7,033 nucleotides of DNA, taken from contig JAUSPR010000216.1 in NCBI GenBank assembly GCA_030655715.1, positions 1 through 7,033 of the forward strand, in the 5' to 3' direction. Position 1 is the first letter of the stretch. Each line of letters starts with the position of its first letter. The translations under genes and the position numbers were made by a program. Source of the DNA: Thermoplasmata archaeon (GTDB taxonomy: Archaea; Thermoplasmatota; Thermoplasmata; SG8-5). Shown piece after piece: positions 5,431 to 7,033 of the stretch. Under the pieces are notes generated by a model. The model worked only from the letters and a program-made list of their open reading frames with translations. It was not told where the DNA came from and made no database searches.

Positions 5431-5679
5431 ATGTCATACTATGCCTGCCCGTTCTGCGGCCGTCCCATGGACTGGATTCCGACCTACAGCCAGTACTGGT
5501 GCAATGGCTGCCAGCGATATCACGCAGCCCCGAGGAACGAGCTAGATTCCTTCCTGTCCAGCATCGGGAACGAGTTTGCCGCTCCACCGCCGCCCGCGTG
5601 CAACCGATGCGGTGCGCCAACTCAATTCATCCCGCAATATCAGCGCTGGTTCTGCCACCGGTGCCAGCAATATTTGTGA
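5431..5679 (+). CDS. Small double zinc-ribbon protein
   Basis: An 82-residue protein made of two similar zinc ribbons. The first has C6-x2-C9 and C24-x2-C27, the second C57-x2-C60 and C75-x2-C78, both with 14 residues between the cysteine pairs. Around them the repeats match closely (CPFCG...IPTYSQYWCNGCQRY and CNRCG...IPQYQRWFCHRCQQY), so the protein arose by internal duplication. The linker carries an acidic/serine stretch (ELDSFLSSIG) and a proline run (PPPP, 53-56). Each ribbon should bind one zinc ion. No enzymatic domain or membrane segment is present; a role in nucleic-acid or protein binding is typical of such archaeal proteins but is inference. I chose ATG 5431 because the upstream in-frame codons run through the hairpin region and the TATA box gives a leaderless start here. 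It is followed on the same strand by a TPR gene with its own promoter. Confidence 0.85.
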   Translation: MSYYACPFCGRPMDWIPTYSQYWCNGCQRYHAAPRNELDSFLSSIGNEFAAPPPPACNRCGAPTQFIPQYQRWFCHRCQQYL

Positions 5680-5704
5680 TTCCAATCCAGCCACGACATA
5701 ACCC

Positions 5705-5712
5705 TTATATAT
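5705..5712 (+). promoter_or_regulatory. TATA box for the TPR gene
   Basis: TTATATAT centred about 31 bases upstream of ATG 5740, implying a leader of only about five bases and no room for a Shine-Dalgarno. Confidence 0.65.
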
Positions 5713-5739
5713 GCCGGCTGTCTTTTCAATATAGAGAAC

Positions 5740-6860
5740 ATGGGGAACGTCCATTCCGAAATCCAGAAGGCCGAGAAGGCCATCGCTGAGAATGATTTTG
5801 ACACAGCCAAGGATATTTGCATTGCCGCATTGAAAGAGATGGACAGTGTAACAAACCGTTCCGCAATCAAGGATCGGCTTGATATTCTTGTGGTCTTGAG
5901 CGATATCTGCAAGCATCAGGATCGAATGTTTGACAATATCAATTATCTCAGGGAATTAACCAAGGGCACCCATTCCATCAATGACATGGAAATGCTTGCC
6001 AAAGGCCTAATCAGAATCGGTTTCGTTTTCAACAGGATGGGCAAACGTGACAGGGCAATGGACAAGTTCAACGAGGCAGAGGAACTGACCAGGAACTTTG
6101 AGAATCAGGTCCAGTACGGATATGCTCTTGCAGGCAAGGCCAATATCTACTGGAGGACAGGCGAGAACCCGAAGGCTATAGAAACCGCCAAGCAGGTAAT
6201 GGAGATAGGCCTGGAGAACGGCGAGCATCCCCTAACAGCGGGCGCGGCGAATGTCATATCGTCAGCATGGTTCGAGATGGGCAATTTCGATGAGGCCCTG
6301 AAAGGCGCGATGCAGTCAGTTGAAATTTACAGGGAATCGGGAAACATATCGGACCTGGCCAGGGCCTGAACAATCAGGGCGAGATCTACAAGCGGATGCG
6401 CGATTATGACAAGGCCATAGAATCCTATCTGGAAGGTTTGTCGGTCATAGGCAGCGGTACGGTGAAGCGCGTAGGCTATCTCTACACGAACATGGCCGAG
6501 TGCCAGGCAAGGAAAGGAGATCTGGAAGACGCCGAGGCCAGCCTGGAAAAGGCCAGCGAGATACTGGACCATTCAGAGGACAAGTACGCGATAGCCTGCA
6601 TGTTGTATGTCAGGGGCCTGCTGGAGGACGCACAGGACAGGACCAATACGGGCCTGGAATATCTCAAGAAGGCGGACAAACGCATGAACGAGCTAGGGGT
6701 GCCGTATGACCTGGGCGTCATCAGGCTGGAACTAGTCCGGCTCTATTTGAAATCAGGGGACAGGGAAAAGGCAGTCGAAATGGCCAGCAAGGCGATCGAA
6801 TCCCTGGAAAAGGCGGGTGCCAAGGACCTGGTGGAAGAGATCAGGGAATTAATTAAATAA
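5740..6860 (+). pseudogene. TPR-repeat protein gene split by a one-base frameshift
   Basis: Two overlapping frames together encode one continuous TPR (tetratricopeptide) protein of about 373 residues. The first frame runs from ATG 5740 to TGA 6367-6369 (209 residues), the second continues to TAA 6858-6860. At the junction the first frame ends SDLARA-stop; reading from CTG at 6366 in the other frame gives LNNQGEIYKR, which completes a TPR helix. One base, most simply a C in the GGGCCTG run at 6362-6368, seems to be missing. About eight or nine 34-37-residue helix-turn-helix repeats are visible, for example at residues 86-119, 126-159 and 166-199, then from about 208 to the C-terminus. Such solenoids bind partner proteins; there is no signal peptide, membrane segment or added domain, so the partner is unknown. 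No Shine-Dalgarno or TATA box precedes the internal ATG 6396, so a separate second gene is unlikely. It could be a true pseudogene, a sequencing error or a recoding site. Confidence 0.85.
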
Positions 6861-7033
6861 CTTGCCCCACGAACTCCTCAAGCCTCTTCTCCCAGCCTTC
6901 CTGAAGCCCGTTTCCAGACTTGAACTCCGGCCCCATGGCAAAGTCTGTTTCCGCCATCTTCACCATCTTCTTCTCGGTCAGGTACTTCTCCATTTTCTTG
7001 AGACAGGTCTTTTTCTTCCTGCCATGTGTGTTT
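6853..7033 (-). CDS. C-terminal end of an unrecognised protein (cut by window edge)
   Basis: A minus-strand frame enters from the right edge and ends at TAA 6855-6853, giving 59 residues. The visible part is strongly basic at first (GRKKK, LKKMEKY, EKKMVKM) and ends GLQEGWEKRLEEFVGQVI, probably an amphipathic helix. There is one cysteine and no recognisable motif. Its coding character is supported by its lack of stops and its tail-to-tail overlap of 8 bases with the TPR gene stop, but I do not recognise the family and the start is outside the window. Confidence 0.6.
   Translation of the reverse strand, partial: NTHGRKKKTCLKKMEKYLTEKKMVKMAETDFAMGPEFKSGNGLQEGWEKRLEEFVGQVI

Noticed and set aside
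5181..5432. Minus-strand open frame of 83 codons across the hairpin region, considered as a TnpB C-terminal remnant.
   Set aside because: It shows no zinc-finger or RuvC-like motif, has a stop immediately upstream, and its openness can be explained by the G/C-rich palindromes. I kept only the repeat and RNA observations.
6396..6860. Second half of the TPR gene as an independent gene starting at ATG 6396.
   Set aside because: There is no Shine-Dalgarno or TATA box before it, and the residues just upstream in its frame complete the interrupted TPR unit.

Overview
The window looks like a piece of an archaeal chromosome, probably from a euryarchaeal or Thermoplasmatota-like lineage (the lineage is an inference). 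The evidence is: A/T-rich TATA-like boxes about 25-31 bases upstream of several start codons, giving leaderless or nearly leaderless messages; a tRNA gene with no encoded CCA and an oligo-T end; frequent AGG/AGA and ATA codons; and archaeal-style two-subunit isopropylmalate/homoaconitate isomerase genes. Genes inside operons instead have a Shine-Dalgarno sequence or a start/stop overlap.

Bases 1-2923 form a glycan or lipid-sugar block. A family 4 glycosyltransferase and a B12-binding-type radical SAM enzyme (cut by the window edge) lie on the minus strand and share an ATGA stop/start overlap. A UDP-glucose 4-epimerase-like sugar nucleotide enzyme is transcribed divergently from a compact 90-base intergenic region that carries a TATA box for each direction. 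The three together suggest synthesis and modification of a surface glycan or glycolipid.

Bases 2946-4691 hold a minus-strand two-gene operon for the large and small subunits of an aconitase-superfamily hydro-lyase, annotated as 3-isopropylmalate dehydratase (leucine branch). The large subunit abuts the small one as TAA-ATG, with a strong Shine-Dalgarno sequence. Two active-site positions in the large subunit and the specificity loop in the small subunit differ from textbook forms, so the substrate is not certain. Upstream lies an 11-base inverted repeat, then a tRNA-Ala(UGC) gene on the same strand with its own TATA box and T-rich end.

Bases 4985-5430 have no convincing protein gene. They hold two copies of a 14-base G/C-rich repeat associated with palindromes, and a run of consecutive hairpins. 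This could be a structured RNA or the eroded end of an IS200/IS605-type element.

Bases 5431-6860 hold a small double zinc-ribbon protein and a TPR-repeat protein, each with its own TATA box. The TPR gene is split by an apparent one-base deletion. The last 181 bases are the C-terminal end of an unrecognised minus-strand gene that overlaps the TPR gene tail to tail by 8 bases.
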